The notes below the pieces were generated by a model, which worked only from the letters and a program-made list of their open reading frames with translations, had not been told where the DNA came from and searched no databases. The translations under genes and the position numbers were made by a program. A stretch of DNA of 64,000 nucleotides from Larkinella knui (lineage in GTDB: Bacteria > Bacteroidota > Bacteroidia > Cytophagales > Spirosomataceae), in NCBI RefSeq assembly GCF_003858645.1, contig NZ_RQJP01000001.1, positions 992,001-1,056,000 on the forward strand, in the 5' to 3' direction. This document shows positions 35,838 through 44,378 of the stretch, in pieces. The first letter of the stretch is position 1. Each line of letters begins with the position of its first letter.

Positions 35838-35948
35838 GTTAGTTATTACACAGAGTTGATCAGAGAAAATCAGAGGTTATCAGGGAAAAGAGAAAAATAA
35901 CTCTGAGAGACTCTGATTTTCTCTGATCAACTCTGTGTAATAACTAAC
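35838..35948. repeat. Perfect 38-base inverted repeat between kinase and regulator genes
   Basis: Arms 35838-35875 and 35911-35948 are exact reverse complements, with a 35-base loop. The theme is ACACAGAGTTGATCAGAG. It occupies nearly the whole kinase-regulator intergenic region: the left arm begins 6 bases after the kinase stop and the right arm ends 8 bases before the regulator ATG. In the transcript it would form a long hairpin. Confidence 0.92.
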
Positions 35949-35956
35949 CAAAATTT

Positions 35957-36634
35957 ATGGCAACCGTACTTTTGATTGAAGATGAACGTTCGCTTGGCCT
36001 GATTGTCCGGGATAGTCTGGAGGTCCGCGGTTTCGGGGTTTTATTCGCGGCTGATGGCGAGGAGGGGTATGCGCTGTTTGTAAAACACCAGCCCGATGTG
36101 GTGGTGGCCGACGTCATGATGCCCAGACTCGACGGTTTTTCGCTGGCCAGCCGCATTCGTCAAACCGATCCATACGTTCCGATCATCTTCCTGACCGCCC
36201 GATCCCAAACCGCCGATGTCGTGCGCGGTTTTGAGCTGGGCGGGAATGATTATCTGAAAAAACCGTTCAGCATCGATGAACTGATCGTCAGGATTCAGGC
36301 CCTGCTGAACCGAAACCAGGTGCTGCGTCCACCCGCGCCGGATCGACTCCCGATTGGCGGCTATCAGTTCGATTATCCCAAACAGAAACTGGCGTTTAAC
36401 GGAAAAGAGACGCCGTTGTCATACCGGGAAGCGGAATTGTTGAAGCGGCTTTACGAACAGCGCAACCAGGTGTTGGAACGCTCGGTGGTGTTGCTCGATC
36501 TGTGGGGGGACGACAGTTTTTTCAACGGCCGGAGTCTGGACGTATTCATCACCCGGCTGCGCCGGTATTTGAAAGACGACCCGCAGGTTCAGATTGTGAA
36601 TGTGCGGGGCGTGGGGTATAAGTTGATTGTGTAA
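35957..36634 (+). CDS. OmpR-family response regulator
   Basis: The 225-residue protein has a receiver domain (LIEDERSL, phospho-acceptor Asp about 52 in VVADVMMPRLDG, LTARS with Thr80, DYLKKPFS with Lys about 102) and a C-terminal winged helix (about 130-225: YREAELLKRLYEQRNQVLER, LDVFITRLRRYL, VRGVGYKL). It is the partner of the upstream kinase. Candidate binding sites are the 10-bp spaced TGTTAA repeats at 34294 and 31265. Confidence 0.95.
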   Translation: MATVLLIEDERSLGLIVRDSLEVRGFGVLFAADGEEGYALFVKHQPDVVVADVMMPRLDGFSLASRIRQTDPYVPIIFLTARSQTADVVRGFELGGNDYLKKPFSIDELIVRIQALLNRNQVLRPPAPDRLPIGGYQFDYPKQKLAFNGKETPLSYREAELLKRLYEQRNQVLERSVVLLDLWGDDSFFNGRSLDVFITRLRRYLKDDPQVQIVNVRGVGYKLIV

Positions 36635-37411
36635 CTACTCGATCGCGGTCGGCAACTGCTCCGGTTTATCGCCGTTTTCACTCAGCCAGTGACCCACATC
36701 CGCCTGCGGATTCTCGCGAAGGTAGCGGGCCAGGCGGTGGGCGGTTTCGAACGAAAACTGCGGCACCAGATCCACAATCGGGTATTGATACACCATGCCC
36801 GGTTTGTTGGACTTCACTTTTTTGACCTTCAGCAGAAACGGCAGGTACTGCACACTGCCGAACAGTTTCTTGTATTCATCGAACTTGTTGCGCAGATTGG
36901 GAATCGTCGTCTGAACGGCGCGGGTGCTGAACTGCCAGTAGCCCAGCAGCGGTATGTCGCGAATTACGAACCGCAAGGTCAAAACCGGGAGCCATTTAAT
37001 GAGTTTGGCTTTGCCGGGATGCAGGTTTTTCTGCAAAAACGTGATGGTTTCTTCCTTGATCTGGGGGCGCTTTTCGGTGTTGGTGACGGCGTATTTTTTC
37101 AGCTCGTCGTTCCAGATGTGAAAGGTATAGTTGTCACCGTAGCCGAACAGTTTGCCGTCGGCGGTGCGAATTTCGAGTCGTTCATTGCAGACAATTTCTT
37201 CCTGATCGGAATAAAACAGAATGGGCAATTCGGTGATCGTTTCACCGTAGACTTTATGAACGGTTTCGGCATGATCCCCACGAATCCGAAAACTGTCGAT
37301 GCTGCTGGGAACTACCTGGCCCGACCGCTCCACTTTTTCTCCCACGGCAATCCGTCCTAATTCCGTCAGCGCGGAAGAGGGCGACGGATTGCTGTCCGAT
37401 TGAATACGCAT
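36635..37411 (-). CDS. Gp3-like recombination directionality factor homologue
   Basis: The product (258 residues from the ATG at 37411) has motifs I associate with the Gp3-like phage recombination directionality factor family: an N-terminal LGRIAVGEKVERSGQVVPSS, HKVYGETITELPILFYSD, ERLEIRTADGKLFGYGDN, TLRFVIRDIPLLGYWQFSTR and QYLPFLLKVKKV. Such proteins control excision direction of serine integrases or are phage accessory factors. No integrase, att site or other phage gene is visible nearby, so it looks like an orphan chromosomal copy. A TTG at 37441 could extend the N-terminus by ten residues. The family call is from memory. Confidence 0.62.
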   Translation of the reverse strand: MRIQSDSNPSPSSALTELGRIAVGEKVERSGQVVPSSIDSFRIRGDHAETVHKVYGETITELPILFYSDQEEIVCNERLEIRTADGKLFGYGDNYTFHIWNDELKKYAVTNTEKRPQIKEETITFLQKNLHPGKAKLIKWLPVLTLRFVIRDIPLLGYWQFSTRAVQTTIPNLRNKFDEYKKLFGSVQYLPFLLKVKKVKSNKPGMVYQYPIVDLVPQFSFETAHRLARYLRENPQADVGHWLSENGDKPEQLPTAIE

Positions 37412-37532
37412 GTTGTTGTTTACGTTCGATACGATAGACAAATATAGGTAATCGGAAAGATCTATTGGTCACAATCCGCGGAACGATCTGCTTTCGGGCG
37501 TCACTTCCGGCGATCGGATCCTGACCAGGCCA

Positions 37533-38366
37533 CTACGGGGTAAACAGACTCTCCAGTTCCACGATCTCAAACCGGGCGTGGTTTTCGAAAAACTGACGCA
37601 GGATGGCGGTGTGTGAACTGCCGTATAAAACCACAATTGCCGGGTCCGTTGCCGGGTTCAGATTGCGGAGGATGTTGGTAAAAATGCGGAGGTTTCGGTC
37701 ATACCAGCTTAGCGTAAATTCTTCCCCGGTAAAATCGGATTTATCCCCGTACATCAAGGCGTAATGCAGGAAATCGGATTGGCTCAACTGCCGGTTGTAT
37801 TTCGAATTAATTTGCAGATAATAGTCTTTTAACGTGGATTCCCTGAGTTTTTTCTGCGGTTTCCGAAACAGATACGGTGTTTTGAAAAATTCTCCGCCGT
37901 AACTGCCTTCAGCGTGCGTATTTTCGTAATCTTCGAGTTTGTAAGCAGGCAGATCGGTTTGGCGATCGGTTGCAACGACGGCAATTCTGGGGTTTTTGCG
38001 GACGCAGCGGTAAGCGATCTGATAAATTTCGTTTCGGGCACGGGCGCTGTCTTTCAGTTCGCCTTTTACGAAAAGTTTTCCGAGTGAATCCAGCAGACTC
38101 TGTCGGGTATAGTTGTATTCGACGAAGATTTTCGATACGTTCGCACTGCTGATATGACCGGCAATCTGATCCAGTTCATTCTGCCGTTTGGCTGAAAAAA
38201 GATCGGGGAAAGGCGTTTTGCCGGGGTCCGACGTGGCCCCGAAATGAAACGTACCGAGTAAATAGACTTTGATTTTAGCGGGACTGTCTTGCCCAAACGA
38301 CGGAACGCAGCTTAGATAGATCAGGATTGCCAGCAGGGTGCGTAACAGCGCCAGTACAATTTTCAT
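37533..38366 (-). CDS. DUF5694-like secreted protein
   Basis: The ATG at 38366 gives 277 residues with a signal peptide (MKIVLALLRTLLAILIYLSC). The mature protein starts KIKVYLLGTFHFGATSDPGK and contains SKIFVEYNYTRQSLLDSLGK and AIVVLYGSSHTAIL near the end, a pattern like TraB/DUF5694 proteins, whose N-terminal GTFH and late GxxH motifs may bind metal. A Cys in YLSC might be a lipobox. The gene is divergent from the substrate-binding protein gene, with only 21 bases between start codons. Activity unknown. Confidence 0.65.
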   Translation of the reverse strand: MKIVLALLRTLLAILIYLSCVPSFGQDSPAKIKVYLLGTFHFGATSDPGKTPFPDLFSAKRQNELDQIAGHISSANVSKIFVEYNYTRQSLLDSLGKLFVKGELKDSARARNEIYQIAYRCVRKNPRIAVVATDRQTDLPAYKLEDYENTHAEGSYGGEFFKTPYLFRKPQKKLRESTLKDYYLQINSKYNRQLSQSDFLHYALMYGDKSDFTGEEFTLSWYDRNLRIFTNILRNLNPATDPAIVVLYGSSHTAILRQFFENHARFEIVELESLFTP

Positions 38367-38387
38367 GAGTTTTAGTCTGGTTAAGAA

Positions 38388-39149
38388 ATGCAAGGTAATG
38401 CAAAAATACCGCCCCGGCGCATCATTTCCGTCGTTCCGTCGCAAACCGAATTGCTCTTCGAACTCGGGCTGGAAGCGGAAATTGTGGGCATTACCAAATT
38501 CTGTGTTCATCCGGCAGAAAAGGTAAAAAACAAACCCAAAGTTGGGGGCACCAAAACGCTTCATCTGGCCGAGATCCACCGCCTGAAACCGGACTTTATT
38601 CTTGCCAATAAAGAAGAAAATACCCGTGAACAAATCGAGGAGTTGCAGCGGTTTTACCCGGTTCTGGTAACGGATGTCAATACCGTATCCGATGCGCTGG
38701 CGATGATTCGGGACGTGGGAGAGCGGGTCGGAAAAGCTCAGAAAGGGGCGGCATTGGTGAAGAAAATCGAAGAGTCTTTTTACAAGAACGGAGCTGCCTC
38801 AGCACATACGGTCGCCTACTTCATCTGGCGAAAACCGTACAGGGTTGCGGCCCGTCAGACGTTTATCCATTCCATGCTGGAAATGGCCGGTTTTCAGAAT
38901 GCTTTTGGAAACCTGACCCGTTACCCCGAAGTGACGGAAACCGATCTCCAGACCGCCCGACCCGATCTGATTTTTCTGTCGTCGGAACCGTATCCGTTTT
39001 CGGAAAAACACCGGCATGAATTGCAGGAAATTTGCCCGTCCGCCCGGGTCGTGCTGGTGGATGGCGAGCTATTTAGCTGGTACGGGAGCCGGTTGCTGAA
39101 AGTTGCGGATTACCTGAAGGAGCTGAAACAAAAGCTCGGCTTACAGTAA
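38388..39149 (+). CDS. Helical-backbone metal receptor (BtuF/FhuD-type substrate-binding fold)
   Basis: The 253-residue protein fits the ABC substrate-binding fold for metal chelates: RIISVVPSQTELLFELGLEA, VGITKFCVHP, KVGGTKTLHLAEIHRLKPDF, ILANKEENTREQIEELQ and DLIFLSSEPYPF. Unlike BtuF it has no signal peptide in this frame, so it may be cytoplasmic or use an unrecognised export signal. No ABC permease or ATPase gene is adjacent. It ends convergently with the HTH membrane sensor gene (9-base overlap). Confidence 0.78.
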   Translation: MQGNAKIPPRRIISVVPSQTELLFELGLEAEIVGITKFCVHPAEKVKNKPKVGGTKTLHLAEIHRLKPDFILANKEENTREQIEELQRFYPVLVTDVNTVSDALAMIRDVGERVGKAQKGAALVKKIEESFYKNGAASAHTVAYFIWRKPYRVAARQTFIHSMLEMAGFQNAFGNLTRYPEVTETDLQTARPDLIFLSSEPYPFSEKHRHELQEICPSARVVLVDGELFSWYGSRLLKVADYLKELKQKLGLQ

Positions 39150-40409
39150 AACCGCCTTGATCCGGCCATCGGAAAACCGGGCTGATTTTACCGCACCCGT
39201 TCCGTGAAAATAATACCGCAGTCCGACAATCTTCCCGGCATCGTCCTGAAACCGCCCTTCATACGCCAGTTTTTCATTGACAAATACCTTCGCCAGTTTG
39301 TCTTTCACCTCACAGCGAACTTTCACCCAATCGGAAAAGTCGACACCAAAACCGGAGAGGTCGCTGGTTTTACCCGAAACATTTTTTCCGGAAAACGATA
39401 GATTCAATTGACCCACACAGCCTTTCAATGACAATGGAATAAAATGCATGCCATTGGAACACAGCACCATAATGCCCACGTTCTGGCATACGGCCTCGAA
39501 TCGGTTGAAGGTGCTTTTCAATTCGGTTTCAAAGAGAAAGTTACTGCTCGACAACTCACCCAGGGGCTGTACGTAATGGAAACTGGTCGACGGAACGCCC
39601 TGCCGGAAATCGATGCCCTGCCCGGTCAGGTCGGCCTCAGTCAGCGCGAGGGTTCCCATTTGCCGGAGTTGTTTGTCCGGAAAATACACCGGAATCGAAT
39701 CGCGGTTGATCGTGCCAAGCCAGCCCTCGGTTTTGATATACAGATCGTGTTCTTTTACGATGGAATCGTTCAGGATTAGTTTGGCCCGAAAATAACCGGG
39801 ATAAAAATACGTGCTGGCGTAGTGGTGATCGTCTTTCCCGACCCGGTAGCGCAGTTTTGGATTCCAGCTTTGCTGAATAAAAACGCTGTCGGCGTTAGAA
39901 TCCGTCGCGTCATAGTCGAACAAAACCGTATTGGGGAGTCCGCTGGAAACCGGGCGACTGGTGAAGGTCAGCGGTCCGTAGTGCAACGGTTTGTTTCGTT
40001 TCTGAAAAGCCCAGATACCGGCTAACCCCAGCATGACCAACGTGCCGACGACCCAAGGCCAACGCCAAACCGATGGGCGGGCAACGGGAAGTGGAGCGGG
40101 TTGAGCGGGGAGGTTCTGAATTGGGGCGTCGTTCACCGGAACGGGGTCTTTCCGAAGCTCCCGCCAGTTTTCGTAACCCACAAATTGCGCCAGCGTATTG
40201 AGCGTGGTGGCCGTGGGGGCACTGTTGTAGCGGACTTTTCCCCATATCCGTTTCAAGGTGCTGGCACTGAGCGAAACGTTGGTTTCGGAAAAAATGCGTT
40301 CACTCAGGGCTTCAAAATCCTGATTCTGCCACTGGCTGCTGTCGCCCCAATTCACTTTCTCTTCGATCAGCATTCGGCAATGCTGTAACTTGTCACCTTC
40401 GGTTTGCAT
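39141..40409 (-). CDS. Membrane-anchored HTH protein with periplasmic concanavalin-like domain
   Basis: The 422-residue product has a cytoplasmic N-terminus with a helix-turn-helix-like pattern (about 25-90: LSERIFSETNVSLSASTLKR, IWGKVRYNSAPTATTLNTLA, QFVGYENWRELRK), one membrane segment (about 112-132, WPWVVGTLVMLGLAGIWAF) and a periplasmic C-terminal part ending in a LamG-like region (WVKVRCEVKDKLAKVFVNEK). This DNA-binding-TM-sensor order resembles ToxR/CadC. It starts with ATG at 40409. The family is common in Bacteroidota but uncharacterised as far as I know. Target genes cannot be read. Confidence 0.75.
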   Translation of the reverse strand: MQTEGDKLQHCRMLIEEKVNWGDSSQWQNQDFEALSERIFSETNVSLSASTLKRIWGKVRYNSAPTATTLNTLAQFVGYENWRELRKDPVPVNDAPIQNLPAQPAPLPVARPSVWRWPWVVGTLVMLGLAGIWAFQKRNKPLHYGPLTFTSRPVSSGLPNTVLFDYDATDSNADSVFIQQSWNPKLRYRVGKDDHHYASTYFYPGYFRAKLILNDSIVKEHDLYIKTEGWLGTINRDSIPVYFPDKQLRQMGTLALTEADLTGQGIDFRQGVPSTSFHYVQPLGELSSSNFLFETELKSTFNRFEAVCQNVGIMVLCSNGMHFIPLSLKGCVGQLNLSFSGKNVSGKTSDLSGFGVDFSDWVKVRCEVKDKLAKVFVNEKLAYEGRFQDDAGKIVGLRYYFHGTGAVKSARFSDGRIKAVLL

Positions 40410-40529
40410 TGACAATCAGCGTGAATCAACTTGAACAGTCTTGAACAACGGGCGAATTATCTATTTTCGATGAATTTTTCCACCTTTGTTCGGTAATTTA
40501 TTCCTTCAACCAAAGTTACGTAAACCATC

Positions 40530-41045
40530 ATGAAAAAATTGCTCATTTTCACAACATTGCTTTTGATCGCCCAAATGACCTTTGCCCAGGAGGACAAGTC
40601 GAAACGGCCCAGCCCACCGGCAGTGGCCAAGCAAACGGTGGGTGGCAAAACCATCACCATTGACTACAGCCAGCCGTCGGTCAAAGGCCGCAGCGTCTGG
40701 GACCCGGCCGGTAAAGTAGCGCCCATGGGCAAAGTCTGGCGGACCGGAGCGAACGAAACCACTACCATCGAATTTTCGGATGATGTAAAACTGGAAGGAA
40801 AACCCGTACCCAAAGGCAAGTATGCGCTTTTTACGATTCCGGGCGAAAAAGACTGGACGATCATCATCAACAAGGGCATCAAGTGGGGCGCGTTTACGTA
40901 CAAACAGGAGGAAGACGTGCTGCGCGTGACGGTTCCGGCGAAAAAAGCCAAGAACTTTCAGGAAAAATTTACCATTGATATTTCCCCGAAAGGCGATGTG
41001 GCGATGGTGTGGGCGGATACGAAAGTTGATTTCATGGTGAAATAA
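40530..41045 (+). CDS. DUF2911 secreted protein
   Basis: The 171-residue product has a signal peptide (MKKLLIFTTLLLIAQMTFAQ) and the DUF2911 core: ITIDYSQPSVKGRSVWDPAG, GKVWRTGANETTTIEFSDDV, PVPKGKYALFTIPGEKDWTI and INKGIKWGAFTY. The family is widespread in Bacteroidota, secreted, and of unknown function. A CACCTTTG sequence about 55 bases upstream is one base off the -7 consensus. Confidence 0.9.
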   Translation: MKKLLIFTTLLLIAQMTFAQEDKSKRPSPPAVAKQTVGGKTITIDYSQPSVKGRSVWDPAGKVAPMGKVWRTGANETTTIEFSDDVKLEGKPVPKGKYALFTIPGEKDWTIIINKGIKWGAFTYKQEEDVLRVTVPAKKAKNFQEKFTIDISPKGDVAMVWADTKVDFMVK

Positions 41046-41432
41046 GCCCGCGTTCTGAATCGGAAAACGCGACTACGTGCGGCTTCTTTTTCACTAAAAA
41101 GCAGTCCGCAACTGCCTGGTGGATCGGGCAAACCGGTTGGGTGCTTGCCCAGCAGTTTGCCCGGTTTCATCGACGAATACCGCCAACTGCTTTCATACTT
41201 AAGCCGGGATTTTCAGGTGATTGCCTTTTCTACCCGCAAACTCCCAATGCCGGACTGGCCCGCATTCCGGCTTCGGCCCCGGCGGTTTTGCTCCGGAAAC
41301 CACCGCTGACCTTCGAGAATATTCATCCGTCTATTTCCCAAAATAACCTTGAAACGGGCTTATTCAGTCCCTCGGTTTTTACCGTGGGCAGGAAGGCTGG
41401 TGCCTGGTTTTGAACCAAACCGATTTTCAAAC
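41046..41432. other. 387-base intergenic region
   Basis: This region lies between DUF2911 and the concanavalin-like gene. An imperfect hairpin (AAGCC/GGCTT arms, 41043-41095) followed by CTTTTT may act as a terminator. The remainder has long open frames but without plausible coding sequence, start sites or known sites. No promoter box found. Confidence 0.4.
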
Positions 41433-42110
41433 ATGAAAACAAATTCTACATTCCAGGTCATTTTTCTGAGCCTGAGCCTGTTTTTCAACACGCTTGCTTT
41501 TAGTCAGAAGAGCGGTAATGTCGACCTGGGTCGTCTGGCGAAGGAAAACGGTTTCAAACTGTATAATCGCGCCCTGAAAGTGCTTCCGGAGGGGGACCGC
41601 CCGGGCGTTCGGCTGGAAGAGCGGGACGCCGATGCCGGTGTGGCCTGGCTGGAAAACGTAGCTTTCCAGCAGGGAACCATCGCGTTGGCTATGCGGGGGA
41701 AAGACGTGTTGCAGCGGAGTTTTGTGGGCGTCGCCTTTCATGGCGTCGACGATAAAACGTACGATGCGGTGTATTTTCGACCGTTTAATTTCCGGGCCTC
41801 GGACCCGGTTCGGCACAGCCACGCCGTTCAGTACATTTCCCTGCCGGACCATGACTGGCCGGTATTGCGCAAGAACAATCCCGACCAATACGAACAACCC
41901 ATCGAACCGGCTCCCGATCCCAACGGCTGGTTTCAGGCCCGCATTGTGGTGGATCAGGAAACCATCAGCGTTTTTGTGAACGACAATGCACATCCCAGCC
42001 TGGTGGTCAAAAAATTAAACAACCGCAAAGACGGGCGAATCGGATTATGGGTCGGGGCGGGTTCTGGCGGTGATTTTGCCAATCTGAAAATTTCACCTGC
42101 CAATCCCTGA
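41433..42110 (+). CDS. Secreted concanavalin-like (LamG-type) protein
   Basis: From the ATG at 41433 the product has 225 residues: a signal peptide (LSLSLFFNTLAFSQ) and a single jelly-roll-like domain with AWLENVAFQQGTIALAMRGK, RSFVGVAFHGVDDKTYDAVY, FRPFNFRASDPVRHSHAVQY and GRIGLWVGAGSGGDFANLKI, similar to DUF1080/3-keto-disaccharide hydrolase-like and LamG folds. It is probably a carbohydrate-binding or hydrolase-like secreted protein. An upstream in-frame start (41349) would place extra residues before the signal peptide and is rejected. Confidence 0.8.
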   Translation: MKTNSTFQVIFLSLSLFFNTLAFSQKSGNVDLGRLAKENGFKLYNRALKVLPEGDRPGVRLEERDADAGVAWLENVAFQQGTIALAMRGKDVLQRSFVGVAFHGVDDKTYDAVYFRPFNFRASDPVRHSHAVQYISLPDHDWPVLRKNNPDQYEQPIEPAPDPNGWFQARIVVDQETISVFVNDNAHPSLVVKKLNNRKDGRIGLWVGAGSGGDFANLKISPANP

Positions 42111-42200
42111 AACCGCTTCATCAGCCGGAAAGAGCCTCTTTGATGGTTTGCCGGTGAACGACGCGCAGATAATTTCGTTGGGCGTCGTATCTTCGCGGGC

Positions 42201-43238
42201 ATGACCACTGATGAAACGCTCTCTTCCGGTTCTTTTAATCTCATCCTGTATGCCGCCCGACAGCGGGGGGCGGATTCGTCGGCCTTGTGCCGGGCGGTTG
42301 GTGTTGATTCGGCGGTTTTGCAAAACCCCGACGGCCGGGTTTCGATTCAGGCTGTGCAGGCCCTTTGGAAGGAAGTCATTCAAATGACCGGCGAGTCTGA
42401 TTTACCCCTGCAACTGGGCGAGTTGATCAACCCGTTGTCGCTGGGGGTGCTGTCGTATGTGATGATGCACTGCCCGACCCTGGGAAAAGCAATTGAGAAA
42501 CTGTGTCATTATCAGGATATTGCGTGTGAGGGTGTGCAAACCGTCGGACGGCTGGTCGGCGACCGGTTTCATCTTTCGCTGACGTTGACCAGTAAAGCCA
42601 TTATTTATCCCGACTACACGCTGGGTTCCGAACTCTCGATGTATCAGTCGGCTTTTCGGGCTTTGACCGGGCTGCCGGTGGTCGCCGAAGAAATCCGGTA
42701 TGCGTTCCCGGCACCGGAAAACCAGCTGGCGTACGAGCGCGTTTTTGCCCCGGCCCGATTGGTGTTCGACGCCAGTGAAACCGTGCTGATTCTGGATGCT
42801 GCGTGGCTGGATACGCCAATTCTGAATGCGAACCCGAGTCTGTATGCTTTATTTGACCAGCATGCCGGAGAATTGCTGCGGCAACTGCGGACGACGGCCG
42901 AGGTTCCGGCTGCCCTTTCGGTTCGGGTGAAACAGGAAATCTTCACACTGTTGAAAGGCGAAGAACCGGCGCTGGCGGCAGTGGCGGAGGGGTTGGCGAT
43001 GGGTGTTCGCACGCTCCAGCTGCATTTGAAAGAAGAAGGCTTTACGTATCAGCAATTGCTGGACGAAGTGCGGCACGATCTCGCGGTCCGGCACCTTCGC
43101 GAACCCAATTTCAGCACCACCGACATTGCGTACCTCCTCGGGTTTTCCGAACCCAGTGTGTTTTACCGCACGTTTAAGAAATGGACAGGCTCGACGCCCG
43201 GTGCATACCGGACTGCCGCGCTTCGTCTGACGGCTTAG
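42201..43238 (+). CDS. AraC-family regulator with arabinose-binding-type N-terminal domain
   Basis: The 345-residue product has an N-terminal domain of the Arabinose_bd/OruR type (about 15-200: LILYAARQRGADSSALCRAV, VSIQAVQALWKEVIQMTGES, PLSLGVLSYVMMHCPTLGKA) and a C-terminal double HTH (about 245-340: VAEGLAMGVRTLQLHLKEEG, FSTTDIAYLLGFSEPSVFYR, FKKWTGSTPGAYR). Its 3' end overlaps the convergent DUF4260 gene by 65 bases. Two nearby genes share a tandem-repeat operator-like element (43651, 45356), which it may bind. Confidence 0.92.
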   Translation: MTTDETLSSGSFNLILYAARQRGADSSALCRAVGVDSAVLQNPDGRVSIQAVQALWKEVIQMTGESDLPLQLGELINPLSLGVLSYVMMHCPTLGKAIEKLCHYQDIACEGVQTVGRLVGDRFHLSLTLTSKAIIYPDYTLGSELSMYQSAFRALTGLPVVAEEIRYAFPAPENQLAYERVFAPARLVFDASETVLILDAAWLDTPILNANPSLYALFDQHAGELLRQLRTTAEVPAALSVRVKQEIFTLLKGEEPALAAVAEGLAMGVRTLQLHLKEEGFTYQQLLDEVRHDLAVRHLREPNFSTTDIAYLLGFSEPSVFYRTFKKWTGSTPGAYRTAALRLTA

Positions 43239-43593
43239 CGGCATTTTTGCCGATGCGACCGAGGTGCGTATGGCCAAAATCATCGGTGTATTTCAGTCCG
43301 TAGCCCATCATCCGATCCATAGCCGCGTGGCCAAAAAGCAGAATGCCGGTCAGCAGGAGCGGCTGGTTGTTCAGCGTTAGGCCCAGGATGCCGATGCCGA
43401 TTGCAAATGCTTTGTGGTGCATCAGGTTGTAGGCATACGCGCCCAGTTTGGGATTGATCAGGTATCCCAGCATACTCAGATCCGGAACCAGAATCAGGGC
43501 CGGAAACCACCACCAGGCAAAAGGCAATTGATTGAACAGAACGATCGAAAGGATAAATTGGGCGGCTTCTTCGAGTTTTAGTAGCGTTTTCAT
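43174..43593 (-). CDS. DUF4260 membrane protein
   Basis: The 139-residue product has three to four hydrophobic segments (AAQFILSIVLFNQLPFAWWW, FPALILVPDLSMLGYLINPK, LLLTGILLFGHAAMDRMMGY) and the DUF4260 pattern with YNLMHHK and GHAAMDRMMGYGLKY. Function unknown; inner-membrane location. A 37-base element with an internal 22-bp repeat begins 58 bases upstream, the same distance as before the NAD(P)-binding gene at 45299. Its 3' end overlaps the AraC gene. Confidence 0.88.
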   Translation of the reverse strand: MKTLLKLEEAAQFILSIVLFNQLPFAWWWFPALILVPDLSMLGYLINPKLGAYAYNLMHHKAFAIGIGILGLTLNNQPLLLTGILLFGHAAMDRMMGYGLKYTDDFGHTHLGRIGKNAAKPSDEARQSGMHRASSLSIS

Positions 43594-43650
43594 GACAGTC
43601 TTTGTGTTTTGTGTATGTCAAAGGTCCGCCAAAAAAACCGGGTTGGGGAT

Positions 43651-43687
43651 GACCGGAAATGAAAATCGAAGTGACGAAAAACGAAAT
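43651..43687 (-). promoter_or_regulatory. Operator-like element upstream of DUF4260
   Basis: This 37-base element matches 45356-45392 at 32 of 37 positions. On the plus strand it contains two related words, GACCGGAAATGAAAAT and GACGAAAAACGAAATT, starting 22 bases apart. Each copy ends 57-58 bases from the start codon of the gene it precedes, and a close-by AraC-family gene (42201) could encode the binding protein. Confidence 0.6.
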
Positions 43688-43732
43688 TTTGCCGGCGCTC
43701 AGAATACCGGTGATCCCTGGCCCAAAAATCCG

Positions 43733-44131
43733 TCAGGTAATCAATTCAATGTTCAGACCTTGCCGCAGGGTGTTGTGGATTTCGGCAATTTGGTCGGTGT
43801 GGCGAATCAATGCATCGATTTCGTCGGGCGATGCATCGGCCGTGACGTTCGCTTTATATGTGAAATTGGAACCGGATTCACCTTCTGCCCCAAATTCTCC
43901 GGAAACTTCAACTACGACGCCCGAAACAGCGATGTTTCGCCTGGTGGCTTCCCGGTAAATGTCGTTGCAGAAACAGGTCGCCAGGGCAAGCAGCAACAGT
44001 TCACCCCCATTGATGGAAGATCCGAAGCCGGACGGTTTGGGTGGAATGAGCAGCCCTTTGGTCGAATTGTCGGTCTGCACGATGATCTCGTGCTTGTTCA
44101 ATTCACTCACTAGTTGGGCAGACATTTTCAT
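43733..44131 (-). CDS. OsmC/Ohr family protein
   Basis: The 132-residue protein fits OsmC-like proteins: GELLLLALATCFCNDIYREA with the reactive Cys in the helix, and VVVEVSGEFGAEGESGSNFT, then ADASPDEIDALIRHTDQIAE and a C-terminal strand. Only the first Cys position is certain; a second Cys (ATCFC) is adjacent. OsmC proteins reduce organic peroxides using paired Cys residues. An alternative ATG at 44125 would shorten it by two residues. It is separated from the DUF4260 gene by the operator element and probably has its own promoter. Confidence 0.85.
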   Translation of the reverse strand: MKMSAQLVSELNKHEIIVQTDNSTKGLLIPPKPSGFGSSINGGELLLLALATCFCNDIYREATRRNIAVSGVVVEVSGEFGAEGESGSNFTYKANVTADASPDEIDALIRHTDQIAEIHNTLRQGLNIELIT

Positions 44132-44378
44132 ACGGGTAGAGCCGGTTTAGGTTGAATCGTCGGCGTTACACTCCGTGAATTCCGGTAAAATAAGGCAGTT
44201 TCCGCCGATGAAAACCGCTGATTTAAAAAGTACGGCTAAATTAACATGAACTATGAAATGATTGACCCCGGATCGGTTCGATTTGCGAATACCGGTACGG
44301 GCCGCTGGCGCTTAAACAACGGTTTGGCCCGGGAGTCGTCTACGCTCATCGTTCGCGTTAAATTCAATTCTAAGAACC

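Noticed and set aside
38367-38633. N-terminal extension of the DUF5694-like gene
   Set aside because: It runs back over the divergent substrate-binding protein gene; a good signal peptide starts at the ATG at 38366.
42160-42200. A possible third copy of the AraC operator just before the AraC gene (ATTTCGTTGGGCGTCGT)
   Set aside because: Only a partial match to the reverse-strand element, and it lies too close to the start codon for the same geometry.
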